Source: Sphingomonas sp. BK580 (GTDB lineage: Bacteria; Pseudomonadota; Alphaproteobacteria; Sphingomonadales; Sphingomonadaceae). Taken from it: a DNA stretch of 64,000 bases. The first letter of the stretch is position 1. The number at the start of each line of letters is the position of its first letter. The position numbers and the translations under genes were made by a program. The notes under the pieces were generated by a model, which was given only the letters and a program-made list of their open reading frames with translations, searched no databases and had not been told where the DNA came from. Shown here in pieces: positions 17,266-27,146 of the stretch. Where the stretch lies: NCBI RefSeq assembly GCF_014194975.1, contig NZ_JACIAY010000009.1, forward strand, positions 124,001-188,000. The letters are read 5' to 3'.

Positions 17266-18771
17266 TCAGATCGGCGCCTCGACCTCGAACCGCGCCCCCT
17301 CGGGCGGATAGGCCACCGCCACCGGCCCGCTGACATGCGGCGCCAGCACCCGCTCGATCATGCGCGAGCCGAAGCCGGCGCGCGTGGGCGGGGTCACCGC
17401 GGGGCCGCCCTGCTCGACCCAGGAGAAGCGGAACCGACGCGCGCCCTCGTCCCCCGCCAGCGCCCAGCGGATCGCCACCCGTCCCTCGGGCACCGACAGG
17501 GCGCCGTACTTGATCGCGTTGGTGGCGAGCTCGTGCAGCGCCATCGACAGCGCCAGCGTGATCTCCGGGCTGAGCCGGATCGCCGGGCCCGCCGCGTCGA
17601 AGCGCCGGCCGTCGCGGTCGGCGAAGGGCGCGAGCACGCGATCGACGATGTCGCCGATCGCCGCGCCCTCGACCTCGTCGTGCACCAGCAGCTCGTGCGC
17701 GGCGCCGAGGCTGGCGATCCGCCCCGCCACCGCGCCGCGCGCGGCGGCCAGTGAGGGCGCATCGCGCAGCGTCTGGCTCACCACCGCGCCGACCGTGGCG
17801 AGGATGTTCTTCACGCGATGCGTCAGCTCGCGCGCGAGCACCGCGCGATGCTCCTCGGCGAACTTGCGGTCGGAGATGTTGGTGGTGAAGCCCACCATCG
17901 CCAGCGGCGTGCCGTCGGCGCGATACTGCATCTCGGCGTGCACCGCGATCCAGCGCTGCTCGCCTCCCGGGGTGAGCACGCGATACTCGATGTCATACAC
18001 GGCGCCGCGCTCCAGCGTGGAGGTCAGCGCGGCCGCGACGCGATCGCGATCGATCGGGTGGACCGCGGCGATCAGCTCGTCGAGCGTGACCGCCTCGGCG
18101 GGCCCGCGACCGAAATTGGCCTTGCAGCTCGCCGAGGATGTGATCGCGCCCGTCGCCGGATCCACCGAGAAGGTACCGAGCCCGCCCGCGCGGAGCGCCA
18201 GCGCCAGCCGCTCCTCGCGCTCTGCCAGCGCGGCGTCGCGCTCCGCGACCTCGGCGGCAAGCTGCTCGCGGTCCTGTTGCAGCCGCGCGAGCCGATGGCG
18301 CTCGAGCGTGACGTCGAGCTGCGACGAGACGAAGTAGCGCAGCGCCCCGCGCGCGTCATGCACCGGCGCGACGGTCAGGCGGTTCCAGAAGGGCGCTCCG
18401 TCGCGGCGATGATTGAGCAGGTCGACCTCGATCCGCTCGCGCCGCGCGATCGCCTCGCGCAGCCGCGTCACGTCGGCAGGGTCGGTCAGCGGTCCCTGCA
18501 TGAAACGGCAGTTGCGCCCGACCAGCTCGGCCGCGGTGAAGCCGGTCAGCGCCTCGAACGCGCAATTGACGTAGAGCAACGGGTTGTCGGGCAGCGTCGG
18601 GTCGCTGATCGCCATCGGCGTGATCGACTCGTCGAAGGCCGCGACCCAGGGGTCGCCATGCGCGAGGCGCGCCGCGAACGCGGCCACCGCCGCGCGGACC
18701 GCGGCGTCTGGCTCGCGCGGGAGCAGCGGTGGGGAGGCGCGGGAAGGATCGTCCAAGATGCTGGCTAGCAT
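17266..18771 (-). CDS. LOV/PAS-domain HWE-family sensor histidine kinase (putative blue-light receptor)
   Basis: 501 residues. The first sensor domain (about 45-165) contains GRNCRFMQGPLTDP, the flavin-binding LOV signature with the photoactive cysteine (NCRFxQG), followed by a coiled linker. A second PAS domain (about 190-310) ends TNISDRKFAEEHR. The kinase part has the HWE/HisKA_2 histidine box ELTHRVKNILATVGAVVSQTL, the N box ALHELATNAIKYGALS, and WVEQGGP plus GFGSRMIERVL. A GGAAGG ribosome site precedes the ATG. LOV-HWE kinases are known light sensors in related marine and soil alphaproteobacteria. No partner response regulator is adjacent, so the output is unknown. Confidence 0.88.
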   Translation of the reverse strand: MLASILDDPSRASPPLLPREPDAAVRAAVAAFAARLAHGDPWVAAFDESITPMAISDPTLPDNPLLYVNCAFEALTGFTAAELVGRNCRFMQGPLTDPADVTRLREAIARRERIEVDLLNHRRDGAPFWNRLTVAPVHDARGALRYFVSSQLDVTLERHRLARLQQDREQLAAEVAERDAALAEREERLALALRAGGLGTFSVDPATGAITSSASCKANFGRGPAEAVTLDELIAAVHPIDRDRVAAALTSTLERGAVYDIEYRVLTPGGEQRWIAVHAEMQYRADGTPLAMVGFTTNISDRKFAEEHRAVLARELTHRVKNILATVGAVVSQTLRDAPSLAAARGAVAGRIASLGAAHELLVHDEVEGAAIGDIVDRVLAPFADRDGRRFDAAGPAIRLSPEITLALSMALHELATNAIKYGALSVPEGRVAIRWALAGDEGARRFRFSWVEQGGPAVTPPTRAGFGSRMIERVLAPHVSGPVAVAYPPEGARFEVEAPI

Positions 18772-18892
18772 AGATTAGACCTTCCGGTACGGCAACTCGC
18801 CGCGACCGGCCGCGCGGCCGCGCGATGCTGCCTAGGCGAGCGCCCGCGGCGCCACTAAGGTCGCCCCCGACACGCGACGAGAGAGAGGATCT

Positions 18893-20182
18893 ATGCTGCG
18901 GAATTTATTGGCCTTCACGACGATTTCCGCGGCCCTGGCGGGGTGCGGCGGCACCACCGCCGCCGCCGGCAACCAGCAGCAGCCGAGCGCAACGGCCTCG
19001 CCCACTGCCGCGGCCACGCCAGTCAATTACGGCAACGCCAAGCCCGTCGCGGCCAAGCCGTTCGATGCCGCCACCGTGGCGACCTTCGACCAGCCCTGGG
19101 CGCTCGCCTTCCTGCCCGACCGGCGCATGCTGGTGACCGAGAAGCCGGGGCAGATCTGGCTCGTCACCGCGGACGGCACCAAGACCAAGGTGGGCGGCGT
19201 GCCCAAGGTTCACGACGAGGGCCAGGGCGGGCTGCTCGACGTCGCGGTGTCGCCGCGTTTCGCCAGCGATCACGCGGTGTACATCAGCTACAGCGAGCCC
19301 GGCGAGGGCGGCGATTCCCTCGCGCTGGCGCGCGCGACGATCGATCCCGCCGCAACGGCGCCCGCGCTGACCGGGCTGCAGGTGATCTGGCGCCAGCTGC
19401 CGCGGGGCCAGGGCGGCCAGTTCGGCGCCTACATCGCCTTCTCGCCCGATGGCCAGCACCTGTTCCTCGCTGCGGGCGACCGCCAGCGCATGACGCCGGC
19501 GCAGGACCCCGACCAGCCCGTCGGCAAGATCCTGCGGCTGACGCTCGACGGCAAGCCCGCTCCGGGTAACCCCGGTGAGGGCAAGACCGGCGCGACCACC
19601 GTGTCGCTGATCGACCCGCCCGAGAACACCGTCGCGGCGGCCAAGGCCAAGGGCCGGCAGGTCACCGTGCCGGCGCCGAACCTCACGCCGGCGGAAACGT
19701 GGAGCAGCGGTCACCGCAACCCCTACGGGCTCGCCTTCGACTCGCAGGGCCGGCTGTGGTCGGTCGAGATGGGTCCGAAGGGCGGCGACGAGCTCAACCT
19801 GATCGAGCCCGGCAAGAACTACGGCTGGCCCTTGGTGTCTTACGGTTCGAACTACGACGACGTGCCGATCCCGAGCCCGACGACGCGTCCCGACCTGGCT
19901 GAGCCAGCGCTCTACTGGAACCCGGTGATCGCGCCGGCGGGGCTGACCTTCTACGACGGCACGCTGTTCCCTGACTGGCGCGGCTCGGCCTTCGTCGGCG
20001 GACTGGCGGCGACCGCGCTGGTGCGGATCGCCTTCGACGGCACCACCGCGCGCGAGGCGGAGCGCTGGGACATGGGCAACCGCATCCGCGCGGTAGTGAG
20101 CGGCCCCGACGGTGCGCTCTGGCTGCTCGAGGACGGTGCCGAAGCCAAGCTGCTGCGGCTCACCCCGAAGAAGGCGGGCTGA
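18893..20182 (+). CDS. PQQ-dependent aldose sugar dehydrogenase-like lipoprotein
   Basis: 429 residues with a lipoprotein signal (MLRNLLAFTTISAALAGC) after AGAGAGGAT. The mature part is a six-bladed propeller of the soluble glucose dehydrogenase family: DQPWALAFLPDRRMLVTEK, GQGGLLDVAVSP, FSPDGQHLFLAAGDRQ, SSGHRNPYGLAFD, EMGPKGGDELNLIEPGKNYGWP and APAGLTFYDG. It is expected to oxidise aldoses in the periplasm with PQQ and Ca2+. It is convergent with phaC across a hairpin terminator and divergent from the LOV kinase. Confidence 0.88.
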   Translation: MLRNLLAFTTISAALAGCGGTTAAAGNQQQPSATASPTAAATPVNYGNAKPVAAKPFDAATVATFDQPWALAFLPDRRMLVTEKPGQIWLVTADGTKTKVGGVPKVHDEGQGGLLDVAVSPRFASDHAVYISYSEPGEGGDSLALARATIDPAATAPALTGLQVIWRQLPRGQGGQFGAYIAFSPDGQHLFLAAGDRQRMTPAQDPDQPVGKILRLTLDGKPAPGNPGEGKTGATTVSLIDPPENTVAAAKAKGRQVTVPAPNLTPAETWSSGHRNPYGLAFDSQGRLWSVEMGPKGGDELNLIEPGKNYGWPLVSYGSNYDDVPIPSPTTRPDLAEPALYWNPVIAPAGLTFYDGTLFPDWRGSAFVGGLAATALVRIAFDGTTAREAERWDMGNRIRAVVSGPDGALWLLEDGAEAKLLRLTPKKAG

Positions 20183-20190
20183 GGCGGATC

Positions 20191-20214
20191 GCCCTCTCCC
20201 GCGCGGGGGAGGGC
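20191..20214. terminator. Bidirectional terminator between sugar dehydrogenase and phaC
   Basis: GCCCTCTCCCGC pairs with GCGGGGGAGGGC over 12 positions with one mismatch, in the 33-base gap between two convergent genes. Confidence 0.65.
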
Positions 20215-20215
20215 G

Positions 20216-21895
20216 TCACCGCGCGCGCACGTAGCTCCCCGGCGCGGGCTCGATCGCGGCCAGCGCGCCCGCGCCCGGCACGCGCGCGCCGGTGGCGGGC
20301 ACCTCGTCGGGCGCGCGCGCGCGCAGCCACGCCGCCCAGTCGGGCCACCAACTGCCCTTCACCTCGCGCGCGCCGGCGACGAACTCCTCCAGCGACGCGG
20401 CCCCCGCCTCGTTGACCCAATGCTGGTACTTGCCCGCGGCGGGCGGGTTGACCACGCCCGCGATATGGCCCGAGCCGGCCAGCACGAAGCGCAGCGGGCC
20501 GCGGAAATGCTCGGTGAGCTTCCACACGCTCTCGGCCGGCGCGATATGGTCCTCGCGCCCGGCCTGGACGTAGCTCGGCGTGGTCACGCGGGCGAGGTCG
20601 ATCGGCACGCCCGCCACGATCATCTCGCCCTTGGCGAGCCGGTTGTCGCGGTACAGGTCGGTGAGATAGGCGAGGTGCCATCTCGCCGGCAGGTTGGTGA
20701 CGTCGCCGTTCCAGTGGAGCAGGTCGAACGGCACGTGATCCTTGCCGAGCAGATAGTTCTGCGTGACGTAGTTCCAGATCAGGTCACGCCCGCGCAGCAG
20801 GTTGAAGGTCGCGGCGAGATAGCGGCCGTCGAGGAAGCCCTGCGGGCTGAGCGACGCCATGACGGCCAGTTGCTCGTCGTCGACGAAATGGAGCAGGTCG
20901 CCGGCGCGGCTGAAATCCACCTGTGCGGTGAGGAAGGTGGCACTGGCGACGCGCGCCTCTTCCCCCTTGGCGGCGAGCAGCGCCAGCGTCGCCGCGAGCG
21001 TGGTCCCCGCGACGCAATAGCCGACGGTGTGGACCGCGGGCACGTCGAGCAGCGCGCGCACCGTGTCGATCGCGTCGAGCTGCGCCGCAACGTAATCGTC
21101 CCAGGTCACGTCCGCCATCGCCGCGTCGGCCGAGCGCCACGACACGACGAAGACGGTGATCCCCTGCTCCACCGCCCAGCGGATGAAGCTCTTCTCGCGC
21201 GTCAGATCCAAGATGTAGAAGCGGTTGATCCAGGGCGGGAAGATCACCAGCGGCGCGGCCAGCACCCGCTCGGTCGTGGGATTGTACTGGATCAGCTCGT
21301 AGAAGGGCGTGCGCTTGACCACTTGCCCGGGCGTGGTGGCGAGATCCTCGCCGAGCGTGAAGGCGCCCTCCTTGCTGTGGGTCACCTGCCCGCGCCGCAG
21401 GTCGTCGAGCAGGTGCTGCAGGCCCGCGAGCAGATTCTCGCCGCGCGTCGCGATCGTGCGCTCGATCACCTCGGGGTTGGTCAGCGCGAAATTGGACGGG
21501 CTCATCGCGTCGACGAAGCCGCGCGCCGCGAAGCGCAGCTGCGCGCGGGTGCGCTCGTCGATGCCGTCGATCTGGTCGACGCCGCGCAGCAGGTGGTCGG
21601 CCACCAGCGCGTAGCTCTGCCGGATCCAGTCGAACAGCGGGTGGTCGCGCCACGCCGCGGCGGCGAAACGGCGGTCCTTCTCGGGCCTCGCCGCGGCATC
21701 CTTCTCCGGTGCGGCGAAGCGCTGCCACAGCGCCAGATAGTCGCTCCAGAAGTCCTGCACCTGCGCCGCCGCCTTCTCGGGCGCGGCGAGCGGCACACCC
21801 GCCTCCATCAGCATCTGCTGCGCGCGGCCCGCCACCCAGGTCCAGTGCTGGAGCTCGGCGAGATCGGGGATCGGCGGCTTGGTCGTCGCGCTCAC
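20216..21895 (-). CDS. phaC: Class I poly(3-hydroxyalkanoate) synthase
   Basis: Polymerises (R)-3-hydroxyacyl-CoA into storage polyester at the granule surface. It has 559 residues with a GTG start after GAGGAG. It has the lipase-like box GYCVAGTTLAAT with the catalytic cysteine, the family block NPTTERVLAAPLVIFPPWINRFYILDL, the aspartate region QAGREDHIAPAESVWKL and the histidine region LAGSGHIAGVVNPP. The conserved Trp-rich segment GSWWPDWAAWL is near the end. No phaR, phaZ or phasin gene is beside it; a divergent aminotransferase lies upstream. Confidence 0.95.
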   Translation of the reverse strand: MSATTKPPIPDLAELQHWTWVAGRAQQMLMEAGVPLAAPEKAAAQVQDFWSDYLALWQRFAAPEKDAAARPEKDRRFAAAAWRDHPLFDWIRQSYALVADHLLRGVDQIDGIDERTRAQLRFAARGFVDAMSPSNFALTNPEVIERTIATRGENLLAGLQHLLDDLRRGQVTHSKEGAFTLGEDLATTPGQVVKRTPFYELIQYNPTTERVLAAPLVIFPPWINRFYILDLTREKSFIRWAVEQGITVFVVSWRSADAAMADVTWDDYVAAQLDAIDTVRALLDVPAVHTVGYCVAGTTLAATLALLAAKGEEARVASATFLTAQVDFSRAGDLLHFVDDEQLAVMASLSPQGFLDGRYLAATFNLLRGRDLIWNYVTQNYLLGKDHVPFDLLHWNGDVTNLPARWHLAYLTDLYRDNRLAKGEMIVAGVPIDLARVTTPSYVQAGREDHIAPAESVWKLTEHFRGPLRFVLAGSGHIAGVVNPPAAGKYQHWVNEAGAASLEEFVAGAREVKGSWWPDWAAWLRARAPDEVPATGARVPGAGALAAIEPAPGSYVRAR

Positions 21896-22033
21896 GGCTC
21901 GTCGCTCCTCGTTGGCGCGACCGGCATAGCGCAAGCTCCTGGCGCGGCGAAGCGGCGGCGCAGGCTTTTTCCGTCGGGCGGGTGCCGCGCGGGGCGAATG
22001 GCGATATAGGTGAGCGGAAAGGAGTGCCCGCCC

Positions 22034-23242
<1,209 letters not shown>

Positions 23243-23269
23243 GTTGAGGGCGGGGAACCTTCCTGAGCT

Positions 23270-23365
23270 CCTCCCCTTCAGGGGAGGGGTTGGGGTGGGG
23301 CGCTTCCGCTGACGCGACGCTCGCGGAGAGTCCCACCCCCCGCCCCTCCGCTAAAGGGGAGGGGA
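23270..23365. repeat. REP-like mirrored element, family 2 copy A
   Basis: The left end CTCCCC-TTCA-GGGGAGGGG is followed by TTGGGGTGGGG. The right end has CCCACCCCCCGCCCCTCCG and then AAAGGGGAGGGG. The centre holds CTTCCGCTG and CTCGCGGAGAG. It sits in the convergent gap between the aminotransferase and the gluconate-dehydrogenase-like genes. A related copy is at 39434-39530. Confidence 0.8.
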
Positions 23366-23399
23366 GAGGTCACGCAACGACCCTGCTATCTAGCCCCGC

Positions 23400-24104
23400 T
23401 CAGCTCCGCGCCACCGCCGGCGACAGCTTCAGCTCGCCGAGCACGCGGTCGAGATGCGCCAGCGCCTCGGGGGTCGGCCCCGGATAGGGCCCCTCGGTCG
23501 GCTGGTCGCCGATATAGCCCATGTCGGCCTTGCCCTCGGGCAGGCTGTAATAGCCCGTGACGAAGAGGTAGCGCAGCTTGTCCATGAAGGCGACCGGCGC
23601 GACCATCGGCGGCGCCGGCGTCGTCACCATCAGCGCGTCCATCAGCGTCGTGCGCTGCGCCGGCGCGAGCGCGACGAAGGAGCGGCCGCCGAGCGCCCGG
23701 CTCTGCGCCTCGAGCCAGGCGAGCCCGGGCAGGATCCGCTCGCGGTCGGCGCGCTGCACCGGGTAGGGCGCGCTGACCCACTCGTCGACGAAGGCGGCGA
23801 CGCCCAGCTTCCCCGCGCCCGGCGCGTCGCCCTCGGGCGGCAGGATCAGGTCCCCCAGCAGGTCGAGCGTGGCGCGCTGCGCGCGGTCGAGCGTCAGCGG
23901 CCACGGCACGCTGGGCTCCATCAGCTTGGGGTCGCGGCCATAGCCGGGCGCGGGCTTGGCCGCGGGCAGCGCGGGCCAGTCGACCACCGCGAAGGGCGGC
24001 GCGACCGCGGCGGCACCGGCCTGCGCCAGTGCGGGCGGCTCGAACAAGGGCAGCGCGGCCGCAGCGGCGAGCCACTGCAGCGTGGTACGGCGCGATAGCG
24101 TCAC
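23400..24104 (-). CDS. Gluconate 2-dehydrogenase subunit 3-like protein (Tat-exported)
   Basis: 234 residues. The N-terminus has a twin-arginine signal (LSRRTTLQWLAAAAALPLF), then a helical domain typical of the small subunit that accompanies membrane-bound GMC dehydrogenases (LDRAQRATLDLLGDLILPPEGD, MDKLRYLFVTGYYSLPEG and DMGYIGDQPTEGPYPGP). It starts at a GTG that overlaps the stop of the GMC gene (GTGA). It probably escorts the large subunit through the Tat pathway and stabilises it. Confidence 0.87.
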   Translation of the reverse strand: MTLSRRTTLQWLAAAAALPLFEPPALAQAGAAAVAPPFAVVDWPALPAAKPAPGYGRDPKLMEPSVPWPLTLDRAQRATLDLLGDLILPPEGDAPGAGKLGVAAFVDEWVSAPYPVQRADRERILPGLAWLEAQSRALGGRSFVALAPAQRTTLMDALMVTTPAPPMVAPVAFMDKLRYLFVTGYYSLPEGKADMGYIGDQPTEGPYPGPTPEALAHLDRVLGELKLSPAVARS

Positions 24105-25834
24105 GCGAGAGCTCCCGTCTTGATGCGTTGCGCCAGCCGCTCCGAGTTGCGCAGCGAGAGCGCGAGGATGGTCAGCGTCGGGTTCTTGTGCGCGCCCGAG
24201 GCGAACACCGCGCCGTCCATCAGCACGAGGTTGGGCACGTCCCACGCCTCGCCGTAGCTGTTCACCACCGAGGTGCGCGGGCTGTCCCCCATGCGCGCGG
24301 TGCCGAGCTCGTGGATGATCTCGCCCCCCGCGGTCATGATCTGCTCGATCGGCAGGTCGGGGCTGAGGATCGTCCCGCCGAGTCGCTCGAACACCGCGTG
24401 CGCGGAGCGGCGGCCATGCGCCACCTGGTTGACCTCGTTCTGCGACCATTTGAACGCGAAGCGCAGCACGGGGATGCCGAACTTGTCCTTCACGCCCGGG
24501 TCGATCTCGCAGAACGTGTCCTTGTTGGGGATCATCTCGCCGCGCAGCGTCAGCCGCAGCGTCGCGCCCGAGGCCTGGCGCACCGCCTGGCGCAGCGCGC
24601 TGCCATAGGCGCGCGGCAGCGTCGCGGGCGGCGGGATGTCGAAGCGGCCGCCGATCTCGAAATGATAGCCGCGCGCGAAGTCGAGCTCGCCGCGCGCCTG
24701 CTCCTTGTACTGCCAGAAGGGGATGTAGATGTGCTGCCCGCCGATCCCGTCCTCGTTGTAGCGCGGCCGTCCGGCGAGCTTGGGAATGTACGCGCTGAAC
24801 GAGGCGCCGGTCGAGTCGGTGAGGTTGCGCCCCAGCTCGCCCGAGCCGTTGGCGAGTCCGCGCCGGTCGGTGCCCGAGTTGAGCAGCAGCCGCGCGGTCT
24901 CGCCCGTCCCTGCCGCCAGCACCACCGCGCGCGCGCTCACCTGGTGGCGCTGCCCGGTCCTGCGGTCGACATATTCGACCCCGGTGGCGCGACCGTTCCG
25001 CCCCATCAGCACGCGCGCCACCATCGCGTCGGTGACGACGCGCAGCCGACCGGTCGCATTCGCCTGCGGCAGCAGCGACGTGGTGGTCTGGAACATCGCG
25101 CCGATCGTGCAGCCGCGCGTGCACGGCGTGGCGTTGAAGCAGGCGCTGCGCGGCGCGACGTCGTCGGGCATGTCGCGCGTGAGCACCGCGGTGTGCGCGG
25201 CGCGCACCGGGATGCCGATACTCTCCGCCGCGGCCTTGATCATCATCTCGGTGACGCGCGGCTTGGGCGGGGGCAGCAGGCAGCCGTCGGGTGAGTCGGG
25301 GTGGTTCTCCAGCCCGAGCTTGCCGCCGTTGACCCCGATCATCCGCTCGACCCGATCGTAGTAAGGCGCGACGTCGTCGTAGCCGATCGGCCAGTCGACC
25401 CCGAGCTTGTCACGCGAATACGGCTTGAAGTCGTACGGCCCCCAGCGCGGCGCGTGGCGGCCCCAGTGGTTGGTGCGCCCGCCCAGCATGCGCGGGCGAT
25501 ACCAGCGGAAGTCGCTGCCCGGGCGCGAGGTATAGGGCTCACCCTCGACCTCCCAGCCGCCGCCGACGGTGGCGTCAAAATAGCCGAAGGGCTTGTCCGG
25601 CGTGGACGCACCGCGCAGCGGCGCGTCGCTCTCTGGCGCGAACATGTTGACCTCGGCCTTGGGATCGTAGTCGCGCCCGGCCTCGAGCATCAGGCAGCGC
25701 AGCCCGGCTTTGGTGAGGCTGTGCGCCGCCATGGCGCCGGCGGCGCCCGACCCGACGATGATCACGTCTGCGGGCGCGTCGGCGGCGCCCGCGCGCGCCG
25801 GTGCGGCGCCCGCTGCTCGGGCCTGTGTCGACAT
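24101..25834 (-). CDS. GMC-family FAD oxidoreductase (gluconate/sugar dehydrogenase large subunit-like)
   Basis: 577 residues from an ATG after GGGAGAG. The FAD-binding Rossmann motif is DVIIVGSGAAGAMAAHSLTK, with LMLEAGRDY after it. GGRTNHWGRHAPRW, the Cys-containing NATPCTRGCTIGAMFQTT, and the C-terminal catalytic His region HELGTARMGDSPRTSVVNSY with GAHKNPTLTILAL are present. It probably oxidises a sugar acid or polyol in the periplasm with its small subunit. The usual multihaem cytochrome c subunit is not adjacent, so the electron acceptor must be encoded elsewhere. Confidence 0.9.
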   Translation of the reverse strand: MSTQARAAGAAPARAGAADAPADVIIVGSGAAGAMAAHSLTKAGLRCLMLEAGRDYDPKAEVNMFAPESDAPLRGASTPDKPFGYFDATVGGGWEVEGEPYTSRPGSDFRWYRPRMLGGRTNHWGRHAPRWGPYDFKPYSRDKLGVDWPIGYDDVAPYYDRVERMIGVNGGKLGLENHPDSPDGCLLPPPKPRVTEMMIKAAAESIGIPVRAAHTAVLTRDMPDDVAPRSACFNATPCTRGCTIGAMFQTTTSLLPQANATGRLRVVTDAMVARVLMGRNGRATGVEYVDRRTGQRHQVSARAVVLAAGTGETARLLLNSGTDRRGLANGSGELGRNLTDSTGASFSAYIPKLAGRPRYNEDGIGGQHIYIPFWQYKEQARGELDFARGYHFEIGGRFDIPPPATLPRAYGSALRQAVRQASGATLRLTLRGEMIPNKDTFCEIDPGVKDKFGIPVLRFAFKWSQNEVNQVAHGRRSAHAVFERLGGTILSPDLPIEQIMTAGGEIIHELGTARMGDSPRTSVVNSYGEAWDVPNLVLMDGAVFASGAHKNPTLTILALSLRNSERLAQRIKTGALA

Positions 25835-26151
25835 GCTCTCTCCCACTCCACCCACGCTCGACGCCCTACCTAATGGGCGGGACAGTCAGCGCAATCCCCT
25901 GGTCGCCGGGGTGTCAGCGCGCGAAGCCGGCGATGGCAGCCAGATAGGACTCCTCCGGACCGATGTGCCTGGCACAATCGACGAGGTGCGGGTCGATCGC
26001 CAGCGCCGCGGCGCGGTCACGCGCGGGCATGCGAGCGTCGCCATGTCGGGTCAGAACGCGATCGTTCCGGCCCTGACGCATCCTTTTCGCCGCCCCCTCG
26101 TATCCCCCCTGCGGCCGGCATCGCGCCGCGACGGTGAAGGGGGAGCGTGGG
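25835..26151. other. Gap between GMC operon and ferritin-like genes
   Basis: 317 bases with no firm gene. A minus-strand frame near 25914-26030 could encode about 38 residues (MPARDRAAALAIDPHLVDCA and so on), but it has a poor ribosome site and no recognised family. The segment probably holds the divergent promoters of the two flanking units; no clear boxes were seen. Confidence 0.35.
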
Positions 26152-27135
26152 ATGGCCGCGGGCGAGAGACTGATCGAGGCGCGGGCGCGCCGCCGCGACG
26201 AGCGCCGCGCGTTCTTTCGCGGCGCGGCCACCGCCGCGGTCCTGGGTGCGGGCGGGCTGATGCTGTCGCGCGAGGCGAGCGCGCAGACCGCGCCGAGCGA
26301 CGTCGACATCCTCAACTTCGCGCTCAACCTCGAATATCTCGAGGCGCAATTCTACAGCTACGCGGTCTCCGGCGTCGGGCTGGCGGCGGACCAGCTCACC
26401 GGCACGCAGACGCAAGGGTCGGTGAACGGCGCGCGCCGCGCCGCGCTGAGCGATCCGGCGGTGATCCAGTACGCGCGCGAGATCGCCGCCGACGAGGTCG
26501 CGCACGTCGCCGTGCTGCGCCGCGTGCTCGGCAGCGTCGCGGTGGCGCAGCCCGCGATAGACCTGTCGACCACGGTCTTCACCGCGGCCGCCAAGGCCGC
26601 CGACATCGACCTCGACGCCAGCGGCGGGATCTTCGACCCTTACGCGAACGACGACAATTTCCTGCTCGCCGCCTTCCTATTCGAGGACGTCGGCGTCACC
26701 GCCTACAAGGGGGCCGCGCCGCTGCTGAGCGACGTCGCGATCGTCGACGCGGCGGCCGGGCTGCTCGCCGCCGAGGCGTTCCACGCCGGGCTGATCCGCA
26801 GCGCGCTCTACCGCCGCGGCGTCGACGTCGACGAGCTGCGCGAGAAGGCCGACAAGATCTCCGACGCGCGCGACGATCTCGACGGCGACGACGCGTCAGA
26901 CGGCCCGCCGCGCCGCGTCGGCGACGACGACCAGGGCATCTCCCCGGTCACCTCGATCTATGGCCGCGCCGCCAACGTCGTCCCCACCGACGGGCGCGGG
27001 CTGGTGTTCGGCCGCACCGTCGAGCAGGTCCACAACATCGCCTATCTCACCGAGAAGCAGGTCAGCGCTGGCGGATTCTTCCCGGCGGGGACCAACAATG
27101 CCAATGCGGCGCTGCGTCGCTCCGGCGCGAACTGA
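26152..27135 (+). CDS. Exported ferritin-like domain protein (Ferritin_2/desiccation-related type)
   Basis: 327 residues from ATG after AAGGGGGAG. An RR-containing leader (RRAFFRGAATAAVLGAGGLM) suggests Tat export. The mature part opens with DILNFALNLEYLEAQFYSYA and AREIAADEVAHVAVLRRVLG, carrying the Glu and ExxH residues of a ferritin-like four-helix bundle, later LLAAEAFHAGLIRSALYRRG. It ends with a segment shared with its neighbour (VVPTDGRGLVFGRT...GGFFPAGTN). The family is linked to desiccation or oxidative stress; the ligand is unproven. It is in tandem with a paralogue 11 bases downstream. Confidence 0.85.
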   Translation: MAAGERLIEARARRRDERRAFFRGAATAAVLGAGGLMLSREASAQTAPSDVDILNFALNLEYLEAQFYSYAVSGVGLAADQLTGTQTQGSVNGARRAALSDPAVIQYAREIAADEVAHVAVLRRVLGSVAVAQPAIDLSTTVFTAAAKAADIDLDASGGIFDPYANDDNFLLAAFLFEDVGVTAYKGAAPLLSDVAIVDAAAGLLAAEAFHAGLIRSALYRRGVDVDELREKADKISDARDDLDGDDASDGPPRRVGDDDQGISPVTSIYGRAANVVPTDGRGLVFGRTVEQVHNIAYLTEKQVSAGGFFPAGTNNANAALRRSGAN

Positions 27136-27146
27136 GGAGCACGGCG

